A stretch of 39,802 nucleotides of DNA. Origin: Hyphomicrobiales bacterium. Lineage in GTDB: Bacteria; Pseudomonadota; Alphaproteobacteria; Rhizobiales; Beijerinckiaceae. The notes under the pieces were generated by a model, which was given only the letters and a program-made list of their open reading frames with translations, did not search any database and was not told where the DNA came from. Where the stretch lies: contig CANGOE010000019.1 of the NCBI GenBank assembly GCA_947455455.1, positions 1 through 39,802 of the forward strand, given 5' to 3'. A program made the translations under genes and the position numbers. Positions 25,375 to 34,603 of this stretch are shown here, one piece after another (within the stretch, counting starts at the first letter, position 1; each line of letters begins with the position of its first letter).

Positions 25375-26658
25375 ATGAAAGTATTATTGATCGGCTCGGG
25401 TGGTCGTGAACACGCCCTCGCTTGGGCCCTGGCAAAAAGCCCGCGTCTGGAAGCCTTGTTCATCGCACCGGGCAATCCCGGCACCGCCGAGATCGGCGAG
25501 AATGTCGCGCTGGATGTGACAGACCATGCCGCAGTCACCCAATTCTGCCACAGCCACGCGGTCGATCTGGTCATTATCGGCCCCGAAGCGCCTTTGGTCG
25601 ACGGATTGGCCGACAGTCTGCGGCAGGCTGGCTTTGCCGTCTTCGGTCCTTCCGCAATTGCCGCGCAACTCGAAGGCTCCAAAGCCTTCACCAAAGCCCT
25701 GTGCGATGAAGCAGGCGTGCCCACCGCCGCCTATGGCCGCTTCACCGATCCCGCCAAGGCCATTGCCTATGTCCGTGCCCAAGGCGCACCGATTGTCATC
25801 AAGGCCGATGGCCTTGCCGCCGGCAAAGGTGTTGTTGTCGCCCAAACCCTTGCAGAGGCCGAAGAGGCGATTGCCATGATGGCATCGGGGGGCTTGGGCG
25901 CGGCAGGCGCGCAGATTGTGGTCGAAGAATGTCTGTTTGGCGAGGAGGTCTCGTTTTTCGTCCTGTCGGACGGTGAAACCGCCCTGCCCTTCGCGTCCGC
26001 GCAAGATCACAAAGCCGTGGGGGATGGCGATACCGGCCCCAATACCGGCGGCATGGGAGCCTATTCCCCCGCAACCGTCCTGACACCCGCTTTGACGCAA
26101 CAGGTGATGGACGAGATCATTCTGCCCTCGATCCGCACCATGAAGGCGCGCGGCACACCGTTTCAGGGCGTGCTGTTTGCCGGTTTGATGCTGACCGCTT
26201 CCGGTCCGAAACTGATCGAATACAATGTGCGCTTCGGCGATCCCGAATGCGAGGTGATGATGCCGCGCCTCAAAAGCGATCTGTTGAGCGTGCTGGAGGC
26301 CGCCGCCACCAAAAACCTGCACAGCATCGATCTCGAATGGCACGACACCACCGCTCTGACCGTGATCTATGCCGCCAAAGGCTATCCCGGCACACCCGAA
26401 AAGGGCAGCGAGATCAAAAATCTGGCTAAGGCTGGCCAGCAACCCGACAGCCTGATTTTCCATGCCGGCACCGCCAGAACCGCAGACGGGCGCATTGTCG
26501 CCAATGGCGGGCGGGTGCTGGCTGTCACCGGATTTGGCACAAGCGTCACCGAGGCGAAAGCCCGCGCCACGGCGGCTCTCGATGCCATCGACTGGCCGGG
26601 CGGTTTCCACCGCACCGATATCGGCTGGCGCGAAATCGCCCGCGAACAGGACCGCTGA
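25375..26658 (+). CDS. purD: Phosphoribosylamine-glycine ligase
   Basis: A 427-residue ATP-grasp ligase for the second step of purine synthesis, forming GAR from phosphoribosylamine and glycine. The N-terminus [18 protein letters not shown], then [15 protein letters not shown], the ATP-grasp loop [31 protein letters not shown] and [11 protein letters not shown], and [13 protein letters not shown] are all canonical. ATG 25375 is preceded by GGAG eleven bases upstream. The 140-base gap upstream is shared with divergent xseA. The APH-like kinase gene follows two bases after the stop. Confidence 0.97.
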   Translation: MKVLLIGSGGREHALAWALAKSPRLEALFIAPGNPGTAEIGENVALDVTDHAAVTQFCHSHAVDLVIIGPEAPLVDGLADSLRQAGFAVFGPSAIAAQLEGSKAFTKALCDEAGVPTAAYGRFTDPAKAIAYVRAQGAPIVIKADGLAAGKGVVVAQTLAEAEEAIAMMASGGLGAAGAQIVVEECLFGEEVSFFVLSDGETALPFASAQDHKAVGDGDTGPNTGGMGAYSPATVLTPALTQQVMDEIILPSIRTMKARGTPFQGVLFAGLMLTASGPKLIEYNVRFGDPECEVMMPRLKSDLLSVLEAAATKNLHSIDLEWHDTTALTVIYAAKGYPGTPEKGSEIKNLAKAGQQPDSLIFHAGTARTADGRIVANGGRVLAVTGFGTSVTEAKARATAALDAIDWPGGFHRTDIGWREIAREQDR

Positions 26659-26660
26659 TC

Positions 26661-27743
26661 ATGAGCCGCATCGACCGCCAGCAGGCCTTTTCCGGCACCA
26701 AACCCGTCTCGGGTGCCTTGGCCCTGCCGGTCGAAGACTTGGCGCAGTGGTGCGAACAGGCGATTGCCGGATTCAGCGGCCCGCTGGCCGTCTCCCAATT
26801 CAAAGGCGGTCAATCCAACCCGACCTATGCAATCACGGCCCCGAGTGGTGAATATGTGTTGCGGCGCAAACCTCCGGGCAAATTGCTGGCCTCGGCCCAT
26901 GCGATCGACCGCGAATTCCGTGTGCTGTCGGCCCTGTCCGGTCAGGGATTTCCGGTGGCGCGGCCGCTGGCTTTTTGCACCGATCCAAGCATCATCGGCA
27001 CCGAATTCTACGTGATGAGTCTGGTCAAAGGCCGGGTGATCTGGGAACCGGACATGCCCGATGCCAGCCCGCAAGAACGCCATGACACCTTCAAGGCGAT
27101 GGCTGAAACGCTGGCCCAGCTCCATTCCTACGATCCGCAGGCCATCGGTTTGGCGGATTTCGGCAAGGCCGAAGGCTATGTCGTGCGTCAAACCCGGCGC
27201 TGGAGCGAGAATTACCGTCTCTCCGCCACCGAGGAGATCGGGGATATGGACCGGCTGATGGCCTGGTTGCCCGATCACCTGCCACAGGCATCCCGCGTGG
27301 CGATCGTGCATGGCGATTACCGGCTTGATAATCTGATCCTCGCCCCCGACAGCCCGCAGATCATGGCGGTGCTGGATTGGGAACTGGCCACCTTGGGCGA
27401 TCCGCTGGCCGATCTGGTCTATCATCTGATGACATGGGTGATGCCGCGCTCCGAATCAGGGGCCGGGACCGGCAGTCTTTTGGGGCTGGATCTGGCAGGT
27501 TTGGGTCTGCCAAGCCTCGAGCAACACGCCGCCCATTATGCGGCCAAAGCCGGATTGAGCGAGATCCCGCATCTTGAAACCTATCTCGCCTATAATTTCT
27601 TCCGGCTGGCGGCGATCCTGCAAGGCATTGTCGGGCGTGTCAGGGATGGCACCGCCAGCAACGAGAATGCCGCCGCCATGGCGGCCCAAGTACGCCCCTT
27701 GGCCCAGGCAGGTTGGGCCTATGCGCAGAAATCGCGGCGCTGA
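26661..27743 (+). CDS. APH-fold phosphotransferase (ACAD10/11 N-domain type)
   Basis: A 360-residue kinase-like protein of the aminoglycoside-phosphotransferase fold. KGGQSNPTYAI and YVLRRKPPGKLLASAHAI (ATP site), VAIVHGDYRLDNLILAP (catalytic Brenner motif) and VLDWELATLGDPLADLVYHL (metal site) are all intact. These strings resemble the kinase domain found fused to acyl-CoA dehydrogenases in ACAD10/ACAD11 and stand-alone in many proteobacteria, where it is thought to phosphorylate hydroxyacyl-CoA intermediates. The substrate here is an inference. It starts two bases after purD and is probably co-transcribed. It is not evidence for antibiotic resistance. Confidence 0.88.
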   Translation: MSRIDRQQAFSGTKPVSGALALPVEDLAQWCEQAIAGFSGPLAVSQFKGGQSNPTYAITAPSGEYVLRRKPPGKLLASAHAIDREFRVLSALSGQGFPVARPLAFCTDPSIIGTEFYVMSLVKGRVIWEPDMPDASPQERHDTFKAMAETLAQLHSYDPQAIGLADFGKAEGYVVRQTRRWSENYRLSATEEIGDMDRLMAWLPDHLPQASRVAIVHGDYRLDNLILAPDSPQIMAVLDWELATLGDPLADLVYHLMTWVMPRSESGAGTGSLLGLDLAGLGLPSLEQHAAHYAAKAGLSEIPHLETYLAYNFFRLAAILQGIVGRVRDGTASNENAAAMAAQVRPLAQAGWAYAQKSRR

Positions 27744-27749
27744 GCGGGC

Positions 27750-28220
27750 TCAGCCGCGTTTATCGGTAAAGAAATCGCGCAACATCTGCGCCGCCTCGCT
27801 CTCGCGCAACCCGCCATAGACATCGGGGGCGTGGTGGCAGGTGCTCTGCGAGAAAAAGCGCGGACCGTGCTCGACAGCCCCGCCTTTGGGGTCTGACGCG
27901 GCAAAATACAGCCGCCTTACGCGCGCCAGCGACAGTGCGCCCGCACACATGGCACAGGGCTCCAGCGTCACATAGAGGTCACAACCGATCAGCCGCTCCG
28001 ACCCCAAGGCCGCAGAAGCGGCACGAATGGCCATAATTTCGGCATGGGCTGTCGGGTCTTTCAACTCCATGATCCGGTTGGATCCGCGTGCCAAAACCTC
28101 CGATCCGCGCATAATCACCGCTCCCACAGGCACTTCCCCGCGCCCTGCGGCTGCTCTGGCTTCGGCAAATGCCAGCTCCATGGGAGAATTCATGGCTGAT
28201 ATGTCGCTTTTTTGACTCAT
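27750..28220 (-). CDS. tadA: tRNA adenosine(34) deaminase
   Basis: A 156-residue zinc deaminase that converts A34 to inosine in tRNA-Arg(ACG). The zinc and catalytic motif HAE is in DPTAHAEIMAIR and the second site is TLEPCAMCAGAL. RLYFAASDPKGGAVEHGPRFF near the C-terminus is typical of TadA. The start at 28220 is chosen because CAGGCGCAAG lies just before it; internal ATGs at 28193 and 28181 would give the shorter usual N-terminus MELAFAEA. It converges with the kinase gene, leaving a six-base gap, and diverges from the pseudouridine synthase gene. Confidence 0.95.
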   Translation of the reverse strand: MSQKSDISAMNSPMELAFAEARAAAGRGEVPVGAVIMRGSEVLARGSNRIMELKDPTAHAEIMAIRAASAALGSERLIGCDLYVTLEPCAMCAGALSLARVRRLYFAASDPKGGAVEHGPRFFSQSTCHHAPDVYGGLRESEAAQMLRDFFTDKRG

Positions 28221-28270
28221 CTTGCGCCTGCCCGCTCGTCATCCGTGTCACAGTCTGCTATCAGCAGGGG

Positions 28271-30877
28271 ATGACCGATGACAACAAAAAAGGCGGTGGA
28301 CGTGGGGGCGATCGCCCTCCGCGTGACCGCAACCCCCGCTCCTCCTCCTCAACCCCACGCCCGCCCTACAAAGGACGCGATGGCGACAGACCCGCGCGCT
28401 CGGATGGAGATCGTCCTTTCCGCGCCCGTCCAGCGGGGGATCGCCCGTCCGGGGATCGTCCACCGCGCCGCGATGGCGACCGCCCGTTTACGCCGCGTGG
28501 GGACAGACCATCCTATGGCGACCGGCCAGCCCGCACCGAGGGTGACCGTCCCTTCCGCGCCCGCCCAAGTGGTGACCGCCCCAGTGGGGATCGTCCACCG
28601 CGCCGCGATGGCGACCGTCCTTCTACGCCCCGTGGGGACAGACCATCCTATGGTGACCGGCCAGCCCGCACCGAGGGTGACCGTCCCTTCCGCGCCCGCC
28701 CTTCAGGGGACCGCCCCGGTGGCGATCGTCCACCGCGCCGCGATGGCGACCGTCCTTTTACGCCCCGTGGGGACAGACCATCCTATGGCGACCGGCCAGC
28801 CCGCACCGAGGGTGACCGTCCGTTTACGCCGCGTGGCGAACGTCCCTCGTTCGGGGCGCGTCCGCCGCGCCGCGAAGGCGTAGCCTCCGCACGGCCCCGT
28901 TTTCAGGATCGGGGTCGCGGCGAAGGCAGTACCGGTGGCAAAGAGTGGAAAGACCGTGGCCCAGCGCCGCGTCAGGGTTTCAAGGACCGCATTGCCAAAG
29001 TCATGGCACGTGCGGGCCTCTGCTCGCGCCGCGATGCCGAAGTGTGGATCGAGGAAGGCCGCGTCTCCGTCAATGGCGTGGTGCTGACCAGTCCGGCACT
29101 CGATGTCACCGAGCGCGATATCATTCTGGTCGACGGCAATCCCTTGCCCAAGCGCGAACGGACACGGCTGTTTCTCTATCACAAGCCGCGCGGTCTGGTC
29201 ACGACCGCATGGGATCCCGAAGGTCGCCCGACCGTGTTCAGTGCCCTGCCGCAGGGCTTGCCGCGTGTGGTGACGGTCGGCCGCCTCGACATCAATACCG
29301 AAGGGCTGTTGTTGCTGACCAATGATGGCGGCCTGTCGCGGGTGATCGAATTGCCCGATACCGGCTGGCTCCGCCGTTACCGCGTCCGGGCCTATGGCGA
29401 AATCACCCAAGCCGATCTCGATACCCTGCGCGATGGCGTCACCATCGACGGCATGCATTACGGTCCGGTGGAAGCCGAGTTGGAGCGCGAACAGGGCGAC
29501 AATGTCTGGCTGACTTTGGGCCTGCGCGAAGGCAAGAACCGCGAAGTCAAAAAGATCCTCGATCATTTCGGCTTGCAGGTGAACCGCCTGATCCGTCTGT
29601 CGTTCGGCCCGTTCCAGCTCAACGATCTGCCCGAAGGGGCGGTCGAGGAAATCCGTACGGCGGTGCTCAAGGACCAGCTCGGCGATGCCCTGACCGCACA
29701 GGCGGAAGCGGATTTCGACGCGCCTGTCTTCATCTATGAAGAAGAGGATTTCCATCCCCGCAAGCGCGAAACCGTCTATCGCGAGCATATTCCGGGCAAG
29801 AAGGAGCGCGGTTCCGAGCGTGACTTCAAACCGCAGGAAGCCCCCTCGGAAACCGATGCTCCGGCGCGGCCCAAACGCCGCCACCCGACAGAGCCGTTGC
29901 GCTCGGTCTGGCGTGCGGCGGATGAAGAGCCGAAACCCGACAATGCCGCCTCGCGAGGGTTCAAACCGCGTCGCGGTGCCGACGCCGCCGAAACCCGTTT
30001 GGAAAGCGGCAATCGTCCGCATGTCCGCCAAGGCACGGTGAAAAACCGCAAAGGGCGCGACGTGCTGGTCGAAAAGGTTGTCAAAGAACCGAAGGCTGAA
30101 GAAATCCGGATTGTCCGCACCCCGCGCATAACCGAGGACCGCGTCTTCTCGTCGCGTCCCGATCAGGGCGAACGACCACGGCGCGAACGTCCACCCGGTG
30201 TCAGACCGGCCCGCAGTGATCTGGAGCGTCCAAGCCGCTCGCGCGATGGCGATAGGCCCGCTTACGGGGATCGTCCACCGCGTCGCGATGGTGACCGGCC
30301 CTACACACCTCGCTCGGACCGTCCCGCAGGGGATCGTCCACCGCGTCGTGATGGCGACCGGCCCTACACACCGCGCACGGATCGTCCCGCAGGGGATCGG
30401 CCACCGCGTCGTGACGGGGACCGCCCTTACACACCACGTACGGATCGTCCCGCAGGGGATCGGCCACCGCGTCGCGATGGTGACCGGCCTTATACACCCC
30501 GCACGGACCGGCCCGCAGGGGATCGGCCACCGCGTCGTGACGGTGACCGGCCCTACACACCGCGCACGGACCGTCCCGCAGGGGATCGGCCACCGCGTCG
30601 CGATGGTGACCGGCCCTACACACCGCGCACGGACCGTCCCGCAGGGGATCGTCCACCGCGTCGTGATGGCGACCGGCCTTACACACCACGCACGGACCGT
30701 CCCGCAGGGGATCGGCCACCTCGTCGCGATGGTGACCGGCCATCAGGCGGGGGTCGTCCGCCCTTCAAATCGGGTGGTGGCGGCAAGCCGTTTGGTGGCA
30801 GACCCGCAGGTGGGGGAAGACCCGCAGGTGGCGGTCGTCCGTCGGGCGGTTCGCGTCCGCCGCGGCGCGATTCTTAA
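28271..30877 (+). CDS. RluB-like rRNA pseudouridine synthase with long repetitive basic tails
   Basis: An 868-residue protein, far longer than the roughly 250-300 residues of plain RluB/RsuA-type enzymes. The core has an S4 RNA-binding domain (about 238-285, KDRIAKVMARAGLCSRRDAE) and an RsuA/RluB-type synthase domain (about 290-465) with the catalytic aspartate D340 in GRLDINTEGLLLL. The N-terminal 230 residues and the last 200 are low-complexity, R/D/P/G-rich tandem repeats (28411-28830 and 30266-30741), and the end is GGGRP-rich. The core presumably modifies 23S rRNA; the tails are probably disordered and RNA-binding. ATG 28271 follows AGGGG without a gap, so initiation may be weak; the frame upstream (to 28169) overlaps tadA and is not coding-like. 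rsmD follows after 15 bases. Confidence 0.92.
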   Translation: MTDDNKKGGGRGGDRPPRDRNPRSSSSTPRPPYKGRDGDRPARSDGDRPFRARPAGDRPSGDRPPRRDGDRPFTPRGDRPSYGDRPARTEGDRPFRARPSGDRPSGDRPPRRDGDRPSTPRGDRPSYGDRPARTEGDRPFRARPSGDRPGGDRPPRRDGDRPFTPRGDRPSYGDRPARTEGDRPFTPRGERPSFGARPPRREGVASARPRFQDRGRGEGSTGGKEWKDRGPAPRQGFKDRIAKVMARAGLCSRRDAEVWIEEGRVSVNGVVLTSPALDVTERDIILVDGNPLPKRERTRLFLYHKPRGLVTTAWDPEGRPTVFSALPQGLPRVVTVGRLDINTEGLLLLTNDGGLSRVIELPDTGWLRRYRVRAYGEITQADLDTLRDGVTIDGMHYGPVEAELEREQGDNVWLTLGLREGKNREVKKILDHFGLQVNRLIRLSFGPFQLNDLPEGAVEEIRTAVLKDQLGDALTAQAEADFDAPVFIYEEEDFHPRKRETVYREHIPGKKERGSERDFKPQEAPSETDAPARPKRRHPTEPLRSVWRAADEEPKPDNAASRGFKPRRGADAAETRLESGNRPHVRQGTVKNRKGRDVLVEKVVKEPKAEEIRIVRTPRITEDRVFSSRPDQGERPRRERPPGVRPARSDLERPSRSRDGDRPAYGDRPPRRDGDRPYTPRSDRPAGDRPPRRDGDRPYTPRTDRPAGDRPPRRDGDRPYTPRTDRPAGDRPPRRDGDRPYTPRTDRPAGDRPPRRDGDRPYTPRTDRPAGDRPPRRDGDRPYTPRTDRPAGDRPPRRDGDRPYTPRTDRPAGDRPPRRDGDRPSGGGRPPFKSGGGGKPFGGRPAGGGRPAGGGRPSGGSRPPRRDS
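28411..28830 (+). repeat. 135-bp coding tandem repeat, three copies plus a partial
   Basis: A 45-codon unit starting GDRPFRARP, with GDRPPRRDGDRP in the middle and ending YGDRPARTE, is repeated in phase. The marker TCCTATGG occurs at 28511, 28646 and 28781, exactly 135 bases apart. Copies differ by a few bases, mostly silent. It encodes the N-terminal tail of the pseudouridine synthase. Confidence 0.95.
30266..30741 (+). repeat. 63-bp coding tandem repeat, seven copies plus a partial
   Basis: A 21-codon unit (GDRPPRRDGDRPYTPR plus S/T-DRPA) is repeated seven times with an incomplete eighth. The TACACACC-type block falls at 30301, 30364, 30427, 30490, 30553, 30616 and 30679, exactly 63 bases apart. 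Copies are nearly identical and differ mainly at third positions, such as CGTCGTGATGG against CGTCGCGATGG. It encodes the C-terminal tail and shares its core motif with the N-terminal array. Confidence 0.97.
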
Positions 30878-30892
30878 GCAGGAATAAGCGAC

Positions 30893-31462
30893 ATGCGGAT
30901 TGTCTCCGGACGGTTCAAAGGCCGCTCCCTCAAAACACCGGCATCGTGGGCCGTCCGGCCCACGTCAGACCGGTTGCGTGAAACGCTGTTCAATATTCTG
31001 GCCCATGCCTATGACGACCCCGTCACCGATGCACGGGTGCTCGATCTGTTTGCCGGCACGGGTGCGCTGGGTTTTGAAGCCCTGTCACGCGGGGCGGCGC
31101 ATGTGCAATTTGTCGATGATTCTGCCGAAGGACGCGGCTTGTTGCGCGCCAATATCGAGCAATTGGGTGTGGCGGGACTGACAAAAGTCTTCCGCCGCGA
31201 TGCCACCAAATTGGGACCGATCCATCCCAACAAACCCTTCTCGCTGGTCTTTTGTGATCCACCCTATGGCAAGGGCTTGGGCGAACAGGCTTTGGCCTCC
31301 GGCCTTGCAGGCGGTTGGTTTACCGCCGATGCGCTGATCATGCTGGAAGAAAGCATCGAGGCGGACATAACCCTGCCCGAAGGATTGGTGTTGCACGAGC
31401 AACGCGACTACCGCGATACAAAAGTGCTGTTTATCGGCCTTGCCTCATCGGCGGCCGAATAG
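30893..31462 (+). CDS. rsmD: 16S rRNA guanine(966)-N2-methyltransferase
   Basis: A 189-residue Rossmann-fold methyltransferase that modifies G966 of 16S rRNA. MRIVSGRFKGRSLKTP at the start, RPTSDRLRETLFNIL, the SAM-binding VLDLFAGTGALGFEALSRGA and the catalytic DPPY (FCDPPYGKGLGEQAL) are all typical of RsmD. AGGAATAAG, just past the previous stop, is the ribosome site. It follows the pseudouridine synthase gene by 15 bases, an rRNA-modification pair. Its last 18 bases overlap the end of mutL on the other strand. Confidence 0.96.
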   Translation: MRIVSGRFKGRSLKTPASWAVRPTSDRLRETLFNILAHAYDDPVTDARVLDLFAGTGALGFEALSRGAAHVQFVDDSAEGRGLLRANIEQLGVAGLTKVFRRDATKLGPIHPNKPFSLVFCDPPYGKGLGEQALASGLAGGWFTADALIMLEESIEADITLPEGLVLHEQRDYRDTKVLFIGLASSAAE

Positions 31463-33280
31463 CCGTTCGATATCGGCCAGCTTCAATTCAACATAGGTCG
31501 GGCGGCCATGATTGCACTGGCCGGAAAACGGCGTGGCCTCCATATCGCGCAACAGGGCATTCATTTCCTCGGGCCGCAAGCGCCGGCCCGCCCGCACCGA
31601 ATGGTGGCAGGCAAAGGTGGCCAGCACATGGTCCAGCCGGTCCTCCAGCGCAAGAGCCGAGCCCCAATCCTCCAGCGTCTCGGCCAGATCGTGCACAAGG
31701 CCCGCTATATCCGCCTGGATCAAAGCGGCAGGCACTTCGGCCACCGCCACAGCGCCCGCACCGAAACTCTCGATCACCAGTCCCAATTGGGCCAGCACAT
31801 CGGCCTTGTCGAGCAGGCGCGCCGCCGCAACCGGATCAAGCTCGACAATCGAGGGGATCAACAGCATCTGGCGGGCTATGCCTTGTTCGGCCCGTTCGCG
31901 CTTCAACCGCTCATAGACCAGCCTCTCATGGGCGGCGTGCTGGTCGACAATTACAATGCCGTCCTGCGTCTGGGCGACAATATAGGTGTCATGCAATTGC
32001 GTGCGTGCCGCGCCCAAGGGATGGTCGACCAGATGGGTATCGCCCCCCTCCGGTGTCGCGCGGATATCGGCCATAGGCGGCACGCTGTAGCCTGACTGGT
32101 TGCGCTCCGCAAAGCCCTGCGGTTGGTTTGGTGCGCCGTCGGGTGCGGCGGCCGATTGCCGCCAATCCCAACCACCGGCCGGCGGCATGGCCGGACGATA
32201 GGTGGACCCGCCGAACAGGCTGGATTGGGTGCGGATCGCATCCAGTGTGCGTGTCGCCACCGTCGCCGAAGCCCGATGTCCGGCCTCCCCCAAAGCCCGC
32301 TTGATCGTGCCGACCACCAGCGCACGGACCTGTCCCGCATCGCGAAAGCGCACCTCGCTCTTGGCAGGATGGACGTTCACATCCACCAGAGCGGGCGACA
32401 CCTGCACAAACAACACCGCCGCCGGATGCCGGCCCGCAGGCAGTAAATCGGCATAGGCGCCTTTGACCGCGCCCATCAGCAATTTGTCCCGCACCGGACG
32501 GCCATTGACGAACAGATAAAGCCCGTTGGACGAGGGGCGATGGGCGGTCGCCAGCCCCGCCAACCCGCCCAGACCGACATCCTCGTAATAGACATCGAGC
32601 GGCACGGCATTGGTGATGAAGGAGCGGCCCAACACTTGCCCGATCCGTTCAATCGAGGCTTCGGCCTCTGTCTCTCCCCGCGCTTCGGGATAATCCAGCA
32701 TCGGCGCATCATCGCCGCGCAGGACGAATTTGACGCGCGGATGGGCCAGCGCCAGACGCTTGATCAGATCGGCGACCGCCTGCGCCTCGGCGCGGTCGGT
32801 CTTGAGAAATTTGAGGCGGGCGGGTGTCGCATAAAACAGATCCGCCACCTCGACCCGTGTGCCCTTGCCAAAGGCTGTCGGGCGCAGGGCTTGGACCTGC
32901 CCGCCATCAACCGTGATCATCGCGGCTTCGCGGTCCTCCAGACGGCGCGAGGTGATGGTCAGCCGCGCGACCGAGCCGATTGACGGCAGGGCTTCGCCAC
33001 GAAAGCCCAGCGTCTCGATGGCGAAGAGATTGCCATCCGGCAGTTTGGATGTGGCATGGCGTTCGATGCAGAGGGCCAGATCATCCGGTCCCATGCCCGA
33101 TCCGTTATCGGTGACACGGATCAGGTTGCGGCCACCGCCGGCAATCACCACCTCGATCTCGGTGGCTCCGGCATCCAGTGCGTTTTCGACCAGTTCCTTC
33201 ACGGCAGACGCAGGACGCTCGACCACTTCGCCAGCGGCGATGCGGTCGATCAAGACGGGATCCAGTCGCCTGACGCTCAT
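31445..33280 (-). CDS. mutL: DNA mismatch repair protein MutL
   Basis: A 611-residue MutL. The N-terminal GHKL ATPase has IDRIAAGEVVERPASAVKELVENALDAGA, DNGSGM and TLGFRGEALPSIGSV. After a proline/glutamine-rich linker (about residues 350-430), the C-terminal dimerisation domain carries the endonuclease motif DQHAAHERLVYE (DQHAx2Ex4E, near residue 446) and CNHGRPT. It is therefore the nicking type of MutL expected in bacteria lacking MutH, and MutS would direct it. The ATG at 33280 opens the usual MSVRRLDPVLIDRIAAGE N-terminus. It follows the M16 pair by 23 bases. Confidence 0.96.
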   Translation of the reverse strand: MSVRRLDPVLIDRIAAGEVVERPASAVKELVENALDAGATEIEVVIAGGGRNLIRVTDNGSGMGPDDLALCIERHATSKLPDGNLFAIETLGFRGEALPSIGSVARLTITSRRLEDREAAMITVDGGQVQALRPTAFGKGTRVEVADLFYATPARLKFLKTDRAEAQAVADLIKRLALAHPRVKFVLRGDDAPMLDYPEARGETEAEASIERIGQVLGRSFITNAVPLDVYYEDVGLGGLAGLATAHRPSSNGLYLFVNGRPVRDKLLMGAVKGAYADLLPAGRHPAAVLFVQVSPALVDVNVHPAKSEVRFRDAGQVRALVVGTIKRALGEAGHRASATVATRTLDAIRTQSSLFGGSTYRPAMPPAGGWDWRQSAAAPDGAPNQPQGFAERNQSGYSVPPMADIRATPEGGDTHLVDHPLGAARTQLHDTYIVAQTQDGIVIVDQHAAHERLVYERLKRERAEQGIARQMLLIPSIVELDPVAAARLLDKADVLAQLGLVIESFGAGAVAVAEVPAALIQADIAGLVHDLAETLEDWGSALALEDRLDHVLATFACHHSVRAGRRLRPEEMNALLRDMEATPFSGQCNHGRPTYVELKLADIERLFGRR

Positions 33281-33303
33281 CGGTCTTTGCCCTTATGTAT
33301 CCC

Positions 33304-34602
33304 TTACAGCCCGACCGGACGGCCGACCACAATGGTCAGCAATTCGCCCGCGCCATAAAGCCGTTTGGCCGTGCGCACCGCATCCTCAAGGGACACGCCG
33401 GCCACCAGACCATTGCGCTCGTCCAGATAGGAGCGGCCCAAACCATGGGCCTTGATATGCACCAACTGGCTGGCCAGTTTGGCAGACGTATCGAGCCGCA
33501 GGGCATAGGATCCGATCAGATAGTTTTTGGCGGTCGCCAATTCCTGCTCGTTGGGTCCGTCATGGGCGAGACTGCCGATTTCCTGTTCGATGATCGCAAT
33601 CGATTCCGCCGCCCGCTCGTTTTTGGTCGAGGTGCCTCCCATATGCAACGGGCCATGCGCGAAGGGTGCCAGATGCGAGGAGACCGAATAGGCCAAGCCG
33701 CGTTTTTCACGCACTTCACGGAACAGCCGCGAGGAGAATACACCGCCACCCAGAATGTGGTTGACGACGGTAGCGGCCACAAAATCGGGATCATTGCGGG
33801 CCAATCCCGCCGCACCGAAGCGGATCGAGGCCTGCGGCACATCGAGATCGATCACCTTGCGCGTGCCGATGGCCGCCGGTTGCGCCAAGGCGACCGGCTG
33901 GACACCCGAAAGCGCAGGCAGAGGGCCGAACACGTCATCAAGCATCCGTGCCAGACTGTCGGGATCAATCGCCCCGACCACAACCAGATGCAACTTGCTC
34001 CGGTTCAGCAAAGTCTCGCGGGTCCGGTCGAGATCGGCGCGGGTGATCGCGGCGACCGAGTCCAGAGTGCCTTTCGAGGAGCGGCCATAAGGATGCTGTC
34101 CAAAGGCCGTGGCAAACCATGCGCGATGCGCCATCACATCGGGATCGGTCGATTCATGGCGCAATCCGGCGATGATCTGCGCCCGCACCCGCTCGATGGA
34201 GTCACTGTCGAGGCGCGCTTCGGTCAAGGCCAGACGCAACATATCAAACGCCTCGTCACGGTGACGGGCCAGCGTGCGCAAATGGAACGAGGCATGGTCA
34301 CGATCCGCGCCAAAACTCAATTCGATGGCGAAATCATCCAGCCGTTCCTGAAAGGCGGTGGAATCATAGGGACCAGATCCTTCATCCAGCGCGCCCATCA
34401 GGCAATGCAACAGGCCGGGCTTTCCGGCAGGGTCTTGCGACGTGCCACCCTCGATCAGCCCTTCGACGGCGATGATCGGCACGGTATAATCCTCGACCAG
34501 CCAGGCTTCGATCCCCAGCGGTGATACGACCGAGCGGATCCTGTCGGCATGGTTGGTTCTGGCAACAGCCGCCTGCTGTGCAACCTTGGTGGGTTTGTTC
34601 AT
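33304..34602 (-). CDS. M16 family protein, inactive-type partner subunit
   Basis: A 432-residue M16-fold protein that lacks the zinc site: the place of HxxEH reads HCLMG (residues 66-70), so the glutamate and second histidine are gone. The C-terminal half keeps GGGVFSSRLFREVREKRGLAYSVSS, the R/Y region that helps bind substrate across the dimer. This is the pattern of heterodimeric M16B enzymes, where one subunit is catalytic and the other structural. The ATG at 34602 comes one base after the stop of the catalytic partner, so the two are surely co-translated. No signal peptide is visible. Confidence 0.92.
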   Translation of the reverse strand: MNKPTKVAQQAAVARTNHADRIRSVVSPLGIEAWLVEDYTVPIIAVEGLIEGGTSQDPAGKPGLLHCLMGALDEGSGPYDSTAFQERLDDFAIELSFGADRDHASFHLRTLARHRDEAFDMLRLALTEARLDSDSIERVRAQIIAGLRHESTDPDVMAHRAWFATAFGQHPYGRSSKGTLDSVAAITRADLDRTRETLLNRSKLHLVVVGAIDPDSLARMLDDVFGPLPALSGVQPVALAQPAAIGTRKVIDLDVPQASIRFGAAGLARNDPDFVAATVVNHILGGGVFSSRLFREVREKRGLAYSVSSHLAPFAHGPLHMGGTSTKNERAAESIAIIEQEIGSLAHDGPNEQELATAKNYLIGSYALRLDTSAKLASQLVHIKAHGLGRSYLDERNGLVAGVSLEDAVRTAKRLYGAGELLTIVVGRPVGL

Positions 34603-34603
34603 G

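Noticed and set aside
26661..27743. Aminoglycoside resistance gene
   Set aside because: The fold is APH-like but motifs and neighbourhood fit the ACAD10/11-type metabolic kinase; no resistance context is present.
28703..30031. Long minus-strand open frame across the pseudouridine synthase
   Set aside because: It is antisense to a well-supported S4/synthase domain and exists because the GC-rich repeats lack stop codons; its translation matches no family.
30266..30741. CRISPR-like regular repeats
   Set aside because: The 63-base units are contiguous, have no unique spacers and stay in frame with the pseudouridine synthase; they are coding tandem repeats.
30198..30887. Second plus-strand frame and a minus-strand frame (30201-30743) through the 63-bp array
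   Set aside because: Any frame through a stop-free tandem repeat is open; the periodic translations are shadows.
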